A program made the position numbers and the translations under genes. The notes under the pieces were generated by a model. The model saw only the letters and a program-made list of their open reading frames with translations. It searched no databases and was not told where the DNA came from. DNA of 64,000 bases from Paralvinella palmiformis (taxonomy: Eukaryota > Annelida > Polychaeta > Terebellida > Alvinellidae): contig JAODUP010000273.1 of NCBI GenBank assembly GCA_025642065.1, positions 16,001-80,000 of the forward strand, written 5' to 3'. Shown one piece after another: positions 36,287-46,544 of this stretch (position 1 is its first letter; each line of letters begins with the position of its first letter).

Positions 36287-36796
36287 ATTAGTTAGTAGCA
36301 ACTTATATATCAAAAAAGATACCTCGTATACAATTACTACCAAACACAGACGTATATGATAGAATAGTTTTATATATGATAGTTATGTCATTGTAGTCAA
36401 ATCGTTATATTTTTATCAGTCTTGTATGAAATACATATAGTATTACAGTATTCTATATCGTTAATTGTACATGTTTATCAAACCGGAATCTATTTTGGTA
36501 ATTGGTTATATATGTATCCATGTTGTATTTCTCCATTTGGAGGCAGAACATTAAAATAAATATATTTGTTTGTGAATGATAAGAATATTAAGGAATACCT
36601 TAACTTCCTATTTGCCCTGTTATTATCCTTTTATTATTAAAAGTGTTTTTTTAATTGTTTCTATTTAATTTTTTAATGTATTTGGAATGAATCTGGACTG
36701 GATTTCATATTTTTATATTTCTCTCAGTTGTATCCAACGTATCTAACAATCACATATAGATACATTATAACATTAAATTGTATAAGAAATGTGTAT
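35856..36796. other. AT-rich interval between two copies of an 85-bp module
   Basis: It contains a 68-codon minus frame (35,905-36,111) without a domain and a (TA)n at 36,249-36,281. Nothing else is assignable. Confidence 0.5.
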
Positions 36797-36881
36797 TGAT
36801 TATCTTATATATCATGCTTTCTACCATAATAACAGTTCGTCTACTAAATCACATGGCATTGACAATCATGTGTAGGTAAAA

Positions 36882-36942
<61 letters not shown>
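36797..36942 (+). repeat. Duplicated ~85-bp module plus (TA)n, copy 2
   Basis: Nearly identical to 35,737-35,821 and again followed by a TA array (36,883-36,942). It lies about 80 bp upstream of LINE remnant A. Confidence 0.95.
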
Positions 36943-36945
<3 letters not shown>

Positions 36946-37019
36946 TTATTATATCCTAACAATGACTGACTTTAAATGATCCAAATCTAATATTAATGTG
37001 TTACATATAGTATCCATGC

Positions 37020-38290
37020 TGCTAAACAAAATAGCTTTAGAAACTCAATTTACTTTGACGAATGGTCTAGATACTTAGATATTATAGCCATTACTCCATA
37101 TGATCTCATAATAACTGATGATTTAAACTTCCATGCGGATATTAAGTCTAATCTTGAAGCTAGTAGGTTTTGCAGTATATTGGATTCACACGAGTTGACT
37201 CAGCATGTCAACAGAGCAACTCCCAAATGAGGCCATACCCTAGATTTGGTCATCTCTGGTGACAAAACGAATCCCATCACAGTAGGAGCTGTATTTGAAC
37301 TTTATCTCAGTAGCAACAAAAATCAATCCTTCGGCGATCATCTGACTGTACAGTTCAGTATTGATATAAATACCCCGATTGCTTAAAGAACGATTATATA
37401 CAAACATTTCGTGGAATACACAACAAAGACTTTATTGAGGATCTAGAGTCGTCTCAACACTTGAATAATTATGAGGGATCAGTTGATGAGCTGGTAGAAG
37501 ATTATATCAGAGGTGTGCAGAGTAGCATAAATCACCATGCTCCTGCACGTTCAAAAATCATCACGTTGATACAAGAAAATCTTTGGTACTCCGATAAATT
37601 TAGATTTTCTTAGAAACTTCGGAGGAAAGCAGAGAGAAAATGACCCGAACATTTTTTAATCGTGAACGTTGAAATATACAGCGATCTGTATATTAAATAG
37701 ACTACTCTTCGGGGAGAAGAAGTGTTTCTATTCCGCACAGATAGGGGAATGTTAAAAATATCAAAGGAGACTCTTTAAATTAACTAAGAATTTGATGGAA
37801 AGTAACTCAAATGTAAATATTCCATTGCTAAACGTCTAGCTGACAAGATTAGCAATTATTCCATGAGGAAAACAACAATCATCAGTTATAAGATCATTTA
37901 AGATTCCCAAATACTACCTACAACATTTCCATGGATGCAGATATTATGTTTAATGGAATTATGTTCCAACCGACTTTGAGGTTGTGGTCAATGGGATAAT
38001 AATTAAATCTCGGAACAAGTCACGTGACTTGGATCCGAATCCCACTTGGCTTTTGAATAAATATGTGGATCAACTTCTGCCGCTGATAACATCCATTATC
38101 AATGAGTCAATGGATAAGTCGGTGATGACGTTGTGTTTGAAAAGAGACACCACAACCCCGCTGCTTAAGAACTATAAGACTTATTGGTAAGTAAATAAAC
38201 GATGAGACACGCAATCATTTAGTCCAAGCCTTTATATTTCTCGACTGGGCTATGGAAATGTATTGTTATACAATATCCCGGTCTCCATAT
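37020..38290 (+). pseudogene. LINE remnant A: endonuclease and RT scraps, same family as remnant B
   Basis: Plus-strand frames with many stops match LINE remnant B along its length. Blocks: RYLDIIAITPYDLIITDDLN (37,065-37,125), LDSHELTQHVNRAT and GHTLDLVIS (37,180-37,260), and SFGDHLTVQFSI (37,325-37,365), which gives the endonuclease GDH motif. The linker with TPINLDFLRNFGG follows at about 37,585. RT fingers read SRNKSRDLDPNPTWLLNKY (37,995-38,070), then LKRDTTTPLLKNY (38,135-38,180), where the RT is cut short. A jump leads to the post-RT stretch RLGYGNVLLYNIPVSI (about 38,240-38,290). The RT palm with the catalytic Asp pair is missing. Non-functional. Confidence 0.8.
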
Positions 38291-38599
38291 ATAATGTTGA
38301 TCATTCTATACCCAGGCTCTTCACTTGATACAATAACATCAAATATTATAATTAGCATCTCGAATGTTCACAAAGTGTGTTTATAAGAATTGTGTGTTTA
38401 AACCTTACTGATGACATTTTAATTAGTTCATGATAATGAAGTAAGTTCTTAGACGAAGGGTTTCGTGTGGTAAGGCTTTACTAGAATCTAGTTACTGACC
38501 CTATTATCGGGGTACCAAAGATTGTTGCTTATTTTTATTGTAAAACGTTATTAATATATTGCTATAAAATTAAAAAGATAATTGATTACTTACCGGGAC

Positions 38600-39005
38600 A
38601 GATCTTAGTGCCCACATATACATATGTCAACATCATATTAGTGATCAGCAAAGACAATAATAATAATAATAATAATAATTACAAAAATTCAATAGCACCA
38701 CTATCCTCGAAAAGAATCGAGCTCAGTGGCGCATCTAATACAGGGGTTGGGCAAACTCATAGTGCGGGGACGATGCAAAGGTCATCAACAATAATCAGAT
38801 GGAAAGGAAACTTAGGATGGATAAGCGAGTCTAAACAGGTGAGTTTTCAAATGGTGACGGAAAAAACGATGCTATTTGATGGCTTAACTTGTTCAGAGAG
38901 TGAATTCCAAAGAGTATTGACGGCAACTGAAAAAGCACGAGTACCAGCATTGGTGTTAACCCTAGGAACAGACAACATGTTAAAACCAGATAAAGGACAA
39001 TAACT
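38600..39005 (+). mobile_element. Dispersed repeat with (AAT)n start
   Basis: (AAT)n at 38,657-38,680 is followed by TTACAAAAATTCAATAGCACC, then a moderately GC-rich ~300 bp in which a 131-codon frame is open through chance or old coding descent (GEFQMVTEKTML-like region, TATEKAR near its end). The layout resembles widespread invertebrate repeats that begin with (AAT)n plus a GCGC-type motif, and is inferred to be such an element. Not assignable to a superfamily. Confidence 0.4.
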
Positions 39006-39040
39006 ATATATTTGGCTGCCTAGATAACTATATATATATG

Positions 39041-39057
39041 TCTGTATGTCTGTATGT

Positions 39058-39088
<31 letters not shown>

Positions 39089-39089
39089 A
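39041..39089. repeat. (TCTG)n/(CCTG)n tetranucleotide tract
   Basis: TGTATGTC units, then eight CCTG-type units, ending at the SINE-tail sequence that starts with GACGTTTGATG. Confidence 0.95.
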
Positions 39090-39254
39090 CGTTTGATGTT
39101 TTACGGCCACCTTTGGGCACAAAAAATGTAATGAGCCGTTCTTAAATAAGAAAAATATATTCCATATTCGGAATATATATCCTAAATCACTGCTATAATT
39201 ATACACATGATATATCATATTTGCGTGCGGAAAATATGCTATATTATACACACA

Positions 39255-39290
<36 letters not shown>

Positions 39291-39295
39291 TATAC

Positions 39296-39300
<5 letters not shown>
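39088..39300 (-). mobile_element. SINE 3' fragment plus flank, local duplicate 1
   Basis: GACGTTTGATGTTTTACGGCC (39,088) is the reverse complement of the SINE tail seen at 48,420-48,445. The following ~150 bp (GTAATGAGCCGTTCTTAAATAA ... GCGGAAAATATGCTATATTA) is almost identical to 40,843-40,993, and both are followed by CA/TA then (TG)n arrays. Confidence 0.85.
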
Positions 39301-39364
<64 letters not shown>

Positions 39365-39450
39365 GTGTGTGTGTGTGTATGTGTGTATGTGTGTATGTGT
39401 GTATGTGTGTATGTGTGTGTGTGTGTATGTGTGTGTGTGTGTGTGTGTTT
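39249..39450. repeat. (CATA)n-(TG)n compound microsatellite
   Basis: CATA units, a short TA tract, about thirty TG units, then TG/TATG mixed repeats. All long frames here are artefacts. Confidence 0.97.
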
Positions 39451-39614
39451 AGGGTACACAGTAAGAGGCAACAGGCACAGAGCATCAACATATTTAAACA
39501 TCCTTCGAAACCTACCTCCATAAATCTAAATACAACTATACATACATTAATCTAAAAATAAAATGTTCCATACCTCCACATATTGATAAATGTGTGCGTA
39601 TACCTAAGCATGTG

Positions 39615-40345
39615 TCTGGTCTACTCATCAGCCTGTGGGAACCAGCTAATTCGCTTTTCGTACGCGACAAATATGTCACGCCCACAGGAAAGCGGCTACA
39701 TGCAGGTTACGTACAAAAAGCGGAAGCACGTAAAAAACATACCATTTGATGCCACAGCTCGCAACAAACAACACGTGCGTGTGGTTCAATGGTGACTTGC
39801 TACATACATATCATAAACTATTTTGACACCACAGTTTACATTCAACAGTAATTTTCTGTGGTCCAAAAGAAACCTGTATATAAAGCATTTCGACACCTCC
39901 GATGCTGACCTCAGCTTTATTCTGGGTTCGAATAGCTGAATAAATCCTACCTATATGAACCGTGTATCAATACACGTCCGACTGGTCTGGCGTCGAAGTT
40001 TTTCTCTAACCTAAGTGAAAATTCAAGCCCTATATATAGCCTCAGCGTGTTAACAAACATTACAGTTTGTCCATAACAAAGAGAAATACACTAACACAGT
40101 TTCAAGCCCTATATATAGCCTCAGCGTGTTAACAAACATTACAGTTTGTCCACAACAAAGAGAATGCACACTAACACAGTATGGACTCACTAAAGCGATT
40201 AAACTAAAATAAAAACAAAGTAGCAATACCGCACAATGGATTATTACTGGACTAGAACGAAATATCGTCTCAAACCTGAGTAAATACTACGATTTACTCG
40301 AACCTAACAGCTAACGCTCATACGTTTCCGTTCATCACTAAGGGA
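39615..40345 (+). mobile_element. MITE-like dispersed repeat, copy 2
   Basis: The longest copy of the family (others at 10,148-10,720 and 59,690-59,044 minus). It opens with a potential stem: CGCTTTTCGTAC (39,652) and GTACAAAAAGCG (39,711) flank TGTCACGCCCACAGG. It contains an extra 78-bp tandem duplication at 40,023-40,180. The 70-codon frame at 39,583-39,795 resembles the one at 10,148-10,357 but no domain is recognisable. Confidence 0.75.
40023..40180 (+). repeat. 78-bp tandem duplication inside MITE copy 2
   Basis: TTCAAGCCCTATATATAGCC through ACACTAACACAG occurs twice in a row (40,023 and 40,101) with very few differences, so it is recent. Copies 1 and 3 have a single unit. Confidence 0.95.
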
Positions 40346-40737
40346 ACGTTCATTCACGCTTAATTTAGCGTCCCTAAGTATATGCAGTTAGGTGTGGTGG
40401 GATCTAAATTAAAGCGCCTATCCACTTGATCTATTTGACCCATGGTCGAGAACAGCGGATTTCAGGCAGATCTCCGATACTGCGAATGACACGTCGGGAT
40501 TATAATAGCTATACATTTAACAAATTTCCTATATCAGTGTAATCTAATTACTCATAATATGGGAAAAACCTCTGTCCGCAGCTTAATACCCATGGAGATG
40601 CCTGCCGGAGTAACAAACGACTCCAGGAGTATAAATCCATCAAGCAGCATTGTATGAATTAATAGGTCGTTTCGCCAGACCACATAAGAGGACAACAATA
40701 TAGATTCTACATTATACATAACAAAGCTAATAAACTC

Positions 40738-40822
40738 AAAAAGAAACCTGTATATAAAACATTTCGACACCTCAGATGCTGACCTCAGCTTTATTCTGGG
40801 TACGAATAACTGAATAAATTTG
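40738..40822 (+). mobile_element. Internal fragment of the MITE-like family
   Basis: AAAAGAAACCTGTATATAAA through TGAATAAAT repeats 39,867-39,945 of MITE copy 2 almost exactly. It is followed by (TCTG)n and the second SINE-tail duplicate. Confidence 0.9.
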
Positions 40823-40842
40823 TCTGTCTGTCTGTCATTTGG

Positions 40843-41020
40843 ACGTTTGATGTTTTACGGCCACTTTTGTGCACACAAAATGTAATGAGCCGTTCTTAAA
40901 TAAGTAAAATATATTCGGGATATATATAATAAATCACTGCTATAATAATACACATGATATATTATATTTGCTTGCGGAAAATATGCTATATTACACACAC
41001 ACATATATATATATATGTGT
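40843..41020 (-). mobile_element. SINE 3' fragment plus flank, local duplicate 2
   Basis: Matches 39,088-39,250 with few differences, again preceded by a tetranucleotide (TCTG) tract and followed by a (TG)n array. Confidence 0.85.
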
Positions 41021-41060
41021 GTGTGTATGTGTGTGTGTGTGTGTATGTGTGTGTGTTTTG

Positions 41061-41152
<92 letters not shown>
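40996..41152. repeat. (TA)n-(TG)n microsatellite
   Basis: A short TA tract and then TG repeats with one TTTTGTTG interruption near 41,058; pure TG beyond that. Confidence 0.97.
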
Positions 41153-41265
41153 ATATGTGTTACTTGAAATATTCAGGTATTACGTCTATTGCTAACTGAG
41201 ATTTAATACAGATTACTTGAAACTTTCAGGTAATATATATATTACCCGATCATACAGATTAACTG

Positions 41266-41268
<3 letters not shown>

Positions 41269-41331
<63 letters not shown>
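41269..41331. repeat. (TA)n microsatellite
   Basis: A pure TA array of about 62 bp. Confidence 0.97.
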
Positions 41332-41334
<3 letters not shown>

Positions 41335-41999
41335 GAAATGCCATGGGTTCTTAGTATTTACAAATTATTGCTAATAAACGAAAATATTTAAGTAATATCG
41401 TGGTAAATAAATCATCATATTTTTTATACAGGTATGTCTGGTCGACAACGTAAACCTAATTGCTAAAAGGTGTTGATTTTGCCATAAATATACACGTGTG
41501 TTTATAAACATACTATACATAAAAATTTGCAATTTGTTTCATATGAACAAGAGTTACTGATTTGGCTTTAATAATTAATTCTCTGTATTTCACATTTAGT
41601 TGCCCAATACTCTGAGAATGGTGTTCTAAATTAGTTTATGTTACCTGAATGTTATGACTTTATTTCACTATACGCAGATGTCTGCTGTCAATAGTGTACT
41701 CCTAAAATAAGTGGTATTTAACACCATCTTCGCTTTAATTGGCTTACACACAGTAAGTGAGGAGAAGTATATCGTTATAGCATATTCCTTCAGAACGAGC
41801 CCTACATGATTCAGATGTTTCTTTATTTCAAGAACTAATCTTTGATAGACAAAAAGGTATATAGCACGTTTCCTGCAGGTATAAACCCGATGTATCAGGT
41901 GAACTTCCATCATATCAAGTAGCTAATTATCCGAAGCCAGTCATTAGGTTAAACCAAGTACGTGGCTGTGTCTGTGGTTGACCTCACGGGTGTTGAATT
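41332..41999. other. AT-rich non-coding stretch
   Basis: An 81-codon minus frame (41,668-41,913) has no recognisable domain. Nothing else is seen. Confidence 0.45.
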
Positions 42000-42375
42000 A
42001 AGTTTATATTTGATGATATACATGCATATCTAATTCAATGTTCTGCGTGCGTGTACGTGCGTTTGTACGCTGGCTAACCATTTACTACCCATTTAAAATG
42101 TATGTATAGGTATGTTTTAGTTTGTACATTACATGCATAATATAGTCGATTTTCCACATCTTAAAACAATATCATAATTTATTCTCTTGCTAGTTAAATA
42201 AACAATATTTTTATCAAATATAAATGTTGATCTCAGACATTTTATTTTCATCTGATTCTAACAACAGTCGTCCAATATGCTATTTTGATTATTAATATAA
42301 GATAATTGCATAGTTCGTACATTAGTTATTAGCCATTAGTAGCCATTACACTCTCAGGTTAGCGCTCTGTTTGTA
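42000..42375 (+). repeat. Repeat pair P, copy 2 (partner 15,780-16,110)
   Basis: The strongest match is TTAGTTATTAGCCATTAGTAG with the following AGCCATTA (42,322-42,346). An upstream match around ATCTGATTCTA (42,250) supports common origin. Confidence 0.55.
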
Positions 42376-42661
42376 TGGCATCTTCGCGAAAGATGTTCCT
42401 GTAAGATTACTGTTTTATGCAGTTTGAGTATTAAGTCTGGCTTTACAAATTCCCAGAATGATATATGAATGGTCATAGAACATGTGAATGTGACTTATCT
42501 TGCATTACACCAGTATTCCTGTGTACAATTTTGAGATATTGTTTGTGTACACTCAGGCATGACTTCTGCTAATACCTATGCGGCTTCAAGGTGTAGAAAA
42601 CACTCGGCGTCCAATCCAGGTATGATAGGAAATCCATTCTTTTGCCATCTTTTCGCGCGTG

Positions 42662-42779
42662 TCGTCGAACAAGAAGTGGAACTTAGGCTAATAGAAAGTC
42701 AATGAAGCACATTAAATGCGTCGTGACACAAGACGAGGAATCCGGGCTGGCAGAAAGTTAATTAGACATATTAAATGTG
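42662..42779 (+). repeat. ~59-bp tandem duplication at the LINE 5' side
   Basis: GTCGAACAAGAAGTGGAA... and GTGACACAAGACGAGGAA... units, each ending CATATTAAATGTG or CACATTAAATGCG, lie next to each other. They sit where the LINE ORF2 begins (DTRRGIRAGRKL). Confidence 0.6.
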
Positions 42780-45150
42780 TTAGATTAGCAACTGCCAGCT
42801 ACAAAGTAAGTGCCTATTACTATAAACCTGGTGTAAATATAATGAATCTTATTTCTTTAACTGGCAATGAGCCGGCGAAGTCTTTGTTTGATGTTAATTC
42901 ATTTGTTAATAAATCGTCTTCCGATCTTATGAGTTTAATCATTTTCCTCGTAAAAGTGACAGACGTGAAGGGAGTATTGGCATACTCTATAAATCGGGAC
43001 TGACGGCCTTAATGAGTAATTGGGAGACAACAGAGGTGTATACTCATTTTGAAAATATCGACTGTGCTATAAATATAGGTAAGGTTACATTTAAATTTTG
43101 TATTATATATCGTCACCCTTCTGAACAAAATGGCTTTAGAAACTCAATTTTCTTTGATGGATCGTCTAAATACTTAGATAACATAGCGATTGTCCCCATA
43201 CGATATCATAATAATTGATGATTTAAACTTCTATGTAGACATTAAGTCTAATGCTGAAGCTCACACGTTTTGCATTATATTTGATTCACATGGATTACCT
43301 CAGCATGTTTAACAGGGCAACTCACAAAGGGGGCCACTCACTAGATTTGGTCATCTCTAAAGAGTCGAGTCCCATTATAGTAGGAACTCTTTTTGTATTT
43401 GACCCTTGTCTCAGCAGTAACAAAGCTAAATCCTTCGGTGATCATCTGGCTGTAATATTCAATATTAATACGAATAAGCCCGATTGCATACAAAGAAAGA
43501 TCACATACAAAACTATTGTGGCATAAGTATTAAAGAATGTATTGAGGATCTACAGTCGTCTCAACATCTGACTGATTGTGAGGGATCAGTTGATAGGCTG
43601 GTAGAAGCTTACTACCAAGGTGTCCAGATTACCATTAATCACCATGCTCCGGCTTGTTCAAAAATCTTCACGTTGAGACCAGAAACTCCTTGGTACTCTG
43701 ATAAACTTAGATCTGCTAAGAACAGTGGGTGGAAAGCGGAACGAAGCTGGCGCCCAATTTCCTGAATGGTGTACTTTGAAATATACAGGGATCTCTGTAA
43801 AAAAAAAAATACACTACTCTTAGAGGAGTAGAAGTGTTTCTATTAAAAAAAAAAGAGAAATGTGGTAAAGATCAAAATTAAGTGTTCATATTAACTAAGA
43901 ATTTTATAAAAAGTAACTCAACATTAAATCTTCCAAATTTTATCTCCGCTAAACTCCTGGCGGACAAGTTCAGCAATTCTTTCATGAGGAAAATGAAAAT
44001 CAGCAGGAATAAGGTCATTCTGGGTACACCCAAATCCTACCTGCAATATTTCCATGGATGCAGATATTATGTTTAATGGAAATATACTCGAAATGTTTCG
44101 ACCGACTTCTGAAGTTGAAGTCAGGGAGATAATATTCAAGTCTCGGAACAAGTCATGTGATTTGGATCCAGTCCACACTTGGCTTTTCAACAAATGTGTG
44201 GATCAACTTCTACCACTGATAGCAGCCAGTTTCAATATGTCAATGGGTGAATCAATGGTGCCGTTGTGCTTGAAACGAGCAGCAATAATCTCGCTGCTTA
44301 AGAGATCTGGATTGGTACGTCCTATTTCTAACCTTCCAATAATCCAATTCTACTGAAGCGTTTAGAATTCTCCTGTGGAATCAAATAAAACTCTTTAACT
44401 TGGGTAAAGTCGTACCTCACCGACAGAGCTCCGTGTGTTTCGGATAAAACATCGCCAGATGTAGGTCTTCTGTTTAGTGTACCACAGGCATCCGCTTTAG
44501 GACCAAGGAATTACTGTATATAATAGACTAAACCAGTTGATGAAATTAATAAACGGTATAATATTAAATATCATGGTTATGTTGATGATACACAAGTGTA
44601 CATGACGTTAAAGACAAGTGATAAATGGGATGATAGTTCATCTTCAATTGAAGCTTATTTTGCACACATAAGTACTTGGATGAACAGCAACATGCTGAAA
44701 TTAAATAAGGACAAGACATAATTTATATTAGGTAATACTCTCGGAATGGAGAAGGGGGCGAATTATATATATATAAGTCCTGTCATTATCAAATACAAAA
44801 TATAGGACTTAATGTTAAGTACATAAATGATGAGACTTTAGTCCAAGCCCCGACTGGACTACGGCAACGCATTGTTATATAATATCCCCATCTCTCTGAC
44901 AAACCGCATATAGCGAGTGCAGAACTGTGATGCACGTCTGGCGACACGCACTCGAAAAAGTGAACATATAACACCAGTTTTGTTCCAGCTCCAATGTTCG
45001 GCGATAAATCCTTTCGAGCATCAACTCCCAGGGTGTGGAACAAGTTGACGAACCACATTACACTCGCAGAAAGTAAAGACGTATTTTGTAAGGTTCATAA
45101 AACCTATTTATTTAAATTGGTGTATTTATCATTTAAACCTGTTTATTATG
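42716..45150 (+). pseudogene. LINE remnant B: near-complete ORF2 of a CR1/Jockey-group retrotransposon
   Basis: This is the best-preserved retrotransposon here. It starts with a basic N-terminus (RRDTRRGIRAGRKLIRHIK). After a deletion of the first endonuclease half it continues NWETTEVYTHFENIDCAINI, FCIIYRHPSEQNGF and DNIAIVPYD (43,020-43,205). Then come ATHKGGHSLDLVISKE (43,315-43,365) and SFGDHLAVIFNI (43,432-43,467), the endonuclease C-terminal His block. The linker TPWYSDKLRSAK lies at 43,685-43,720. RT fingers are SRNKSCDLDPVHTWLFNKC (44,144-44,200) and LKRAAIISLLKRSGL. A deletion removes RT motif A, and the catalytic motif appears as YVDDTQVYM (44,578-44,604), followed by STWMNSNMLKLNKDKT. 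The post-RT domain has SRLDYGNALLYNIPI (about 44,845-44,893) and ends at FVRFIKPIYLNW (about 45,085-45,120). Many frame changes make it inactive. Confidence 0.85.
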
Positions 45151-45159
45151 TATGAACTC

Positions 45160-45520
45160 TTTGGATAAACAGCAAATCTAGGACTTATTCGCAAGGACAT
45201 AAATTATGAGACATCCGAGACTTAAGACCAAGCCCTAATCATTTCTTCACTTGACTATAGCAATATAGTGTTATGTAATATCGCGTTTCAGATAACTTTT
45301 CAAGATCCTGTTTCACACATTTAAAGAAATGAGTGAAACAGCGCCATTGTATCAAAGTGATCTGATCCAAAATAAATACGATTAAAACTGCTGACTGCTC
45401 CCAGGCTATGGAATAAAACGTCTAATGGTATTAATCTAGAAGTAGGTAAAGAAACATGTTGTAAGGTTCTTAAAACTCCCTTTTTTAAACTAGTTTATTT
45501 ACAATATATAAGTCAGCGTA
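45160..45520 (+). pseudogene. Second LINE C-terminal fragment next to remnant B
   Basis: Directly after remnant B comes another copy of the post-RT domain: LDYSNIVLCNIA (about 45,255-45,290), then RLWNKTSNGINLEVGKETCCKVL (about 45,405-45,470) in place of the APRVWNKLTNHITLAESK...CKVH block of remnant B. It ends FFKLVYLQYI. It is more diverged than remnant B, so it is a separate insertion or an older tandem remnant, not a duplicate of remnant B's own end. Confidence 0.6.
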
Positions 45521-46540
45521 CTTATGTATAAATTGTTTTGTGCTATATGAGATTAGAACAGTGTTACCTGAACAGCTGAAAAGAGCCGAAGAGCAATTCA
45601 ATTTAAATAAGGTGTTATATCAAATACTATTAGTATCTACACTGGCAGCTCATCCATTACCGTGTTATGTCCTGGAACGTCATCTCCCGGCCACATTACA
45701 GTATTTCAGCTTATTAATAAACGTTACATCATGTATTCAAGGTTCACTTTAATCTAGCGTAAGTTCTAGATCTTGTAAGTTATTACATAAACGGGTCATT
45801 CAGTTACATAGTCTGCTAACCAAATAGAACCAATACCTGAATAATAATTCCGCTTGCAATGGACCGCTTTAGCCCTGAAAATACCGATAATGGGATAAAT
45901 AAATCTATACAACTTAGTTGCTATCATACTGTCTTCCATTTGATTGATTCAAATGATCACCAGCCGTATATTTCATTCAGCTAATTGATATGGATATCAA
46001 TAATCTAAGAGTACCAAACAGTTTCAACAATTTCAGTATAGATACAACTAACCGTTAACTTGAAAGATCATTCCCATCGATCGAATGGAACTTCAAGTGG
46101 GGGCGGCCTTCCAGCCTGCCAAGAAGACCATTCATTCACTTTTCACGCAATATCTCCCTCAGCGTGCGGGGCTCACGTGATCTTGTTAGTGGGTTCAGTT
46201 TGTCTATTCAGGTATTCAGATAAGTATGAAGTAATTCAAGTAACAGTCCTTCGTGATCTTCCGACGAAATGAATATTCCATTTCCTCATGCATCTTCTAA
46301 TTAACCTGGGCGAATGGAGTAAATATTGCAATGTATGAAATCATCATTACGAATCACTGGCATGCAATTCTCTACACAATTACCGATCTAATTAAAATCT
46401 AGCAGTTGTATCTAACAATATACAAAGTGCAGTTGCATTCCGTTTAAGCAAATATTTATTCAATAATAACGTCGATAAATCACGACACTCTGAGAAAAGG
46501 TTATATTTTGATGCATTTGACATAGTTGGCCATGGTGTAT
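45521..46540. other. Stretch without an assignable gene
   Basis: Frames of 70 codons at 45,540-45,752 (TVLPEQLKRAEEQFNLNK...) and 46,060-46,272 are not recognised. The rest is AT-rich. Confidence 0.4.
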
Positions 46541-46544
46541 CTTT

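Noticed and set aside
38847..39521. 224-codon minus frame
   Set aside because: Its centre is a (CA)n repeat translated as His-Thr, and its ends fall in a SINE fragment and a dispersed repeat.
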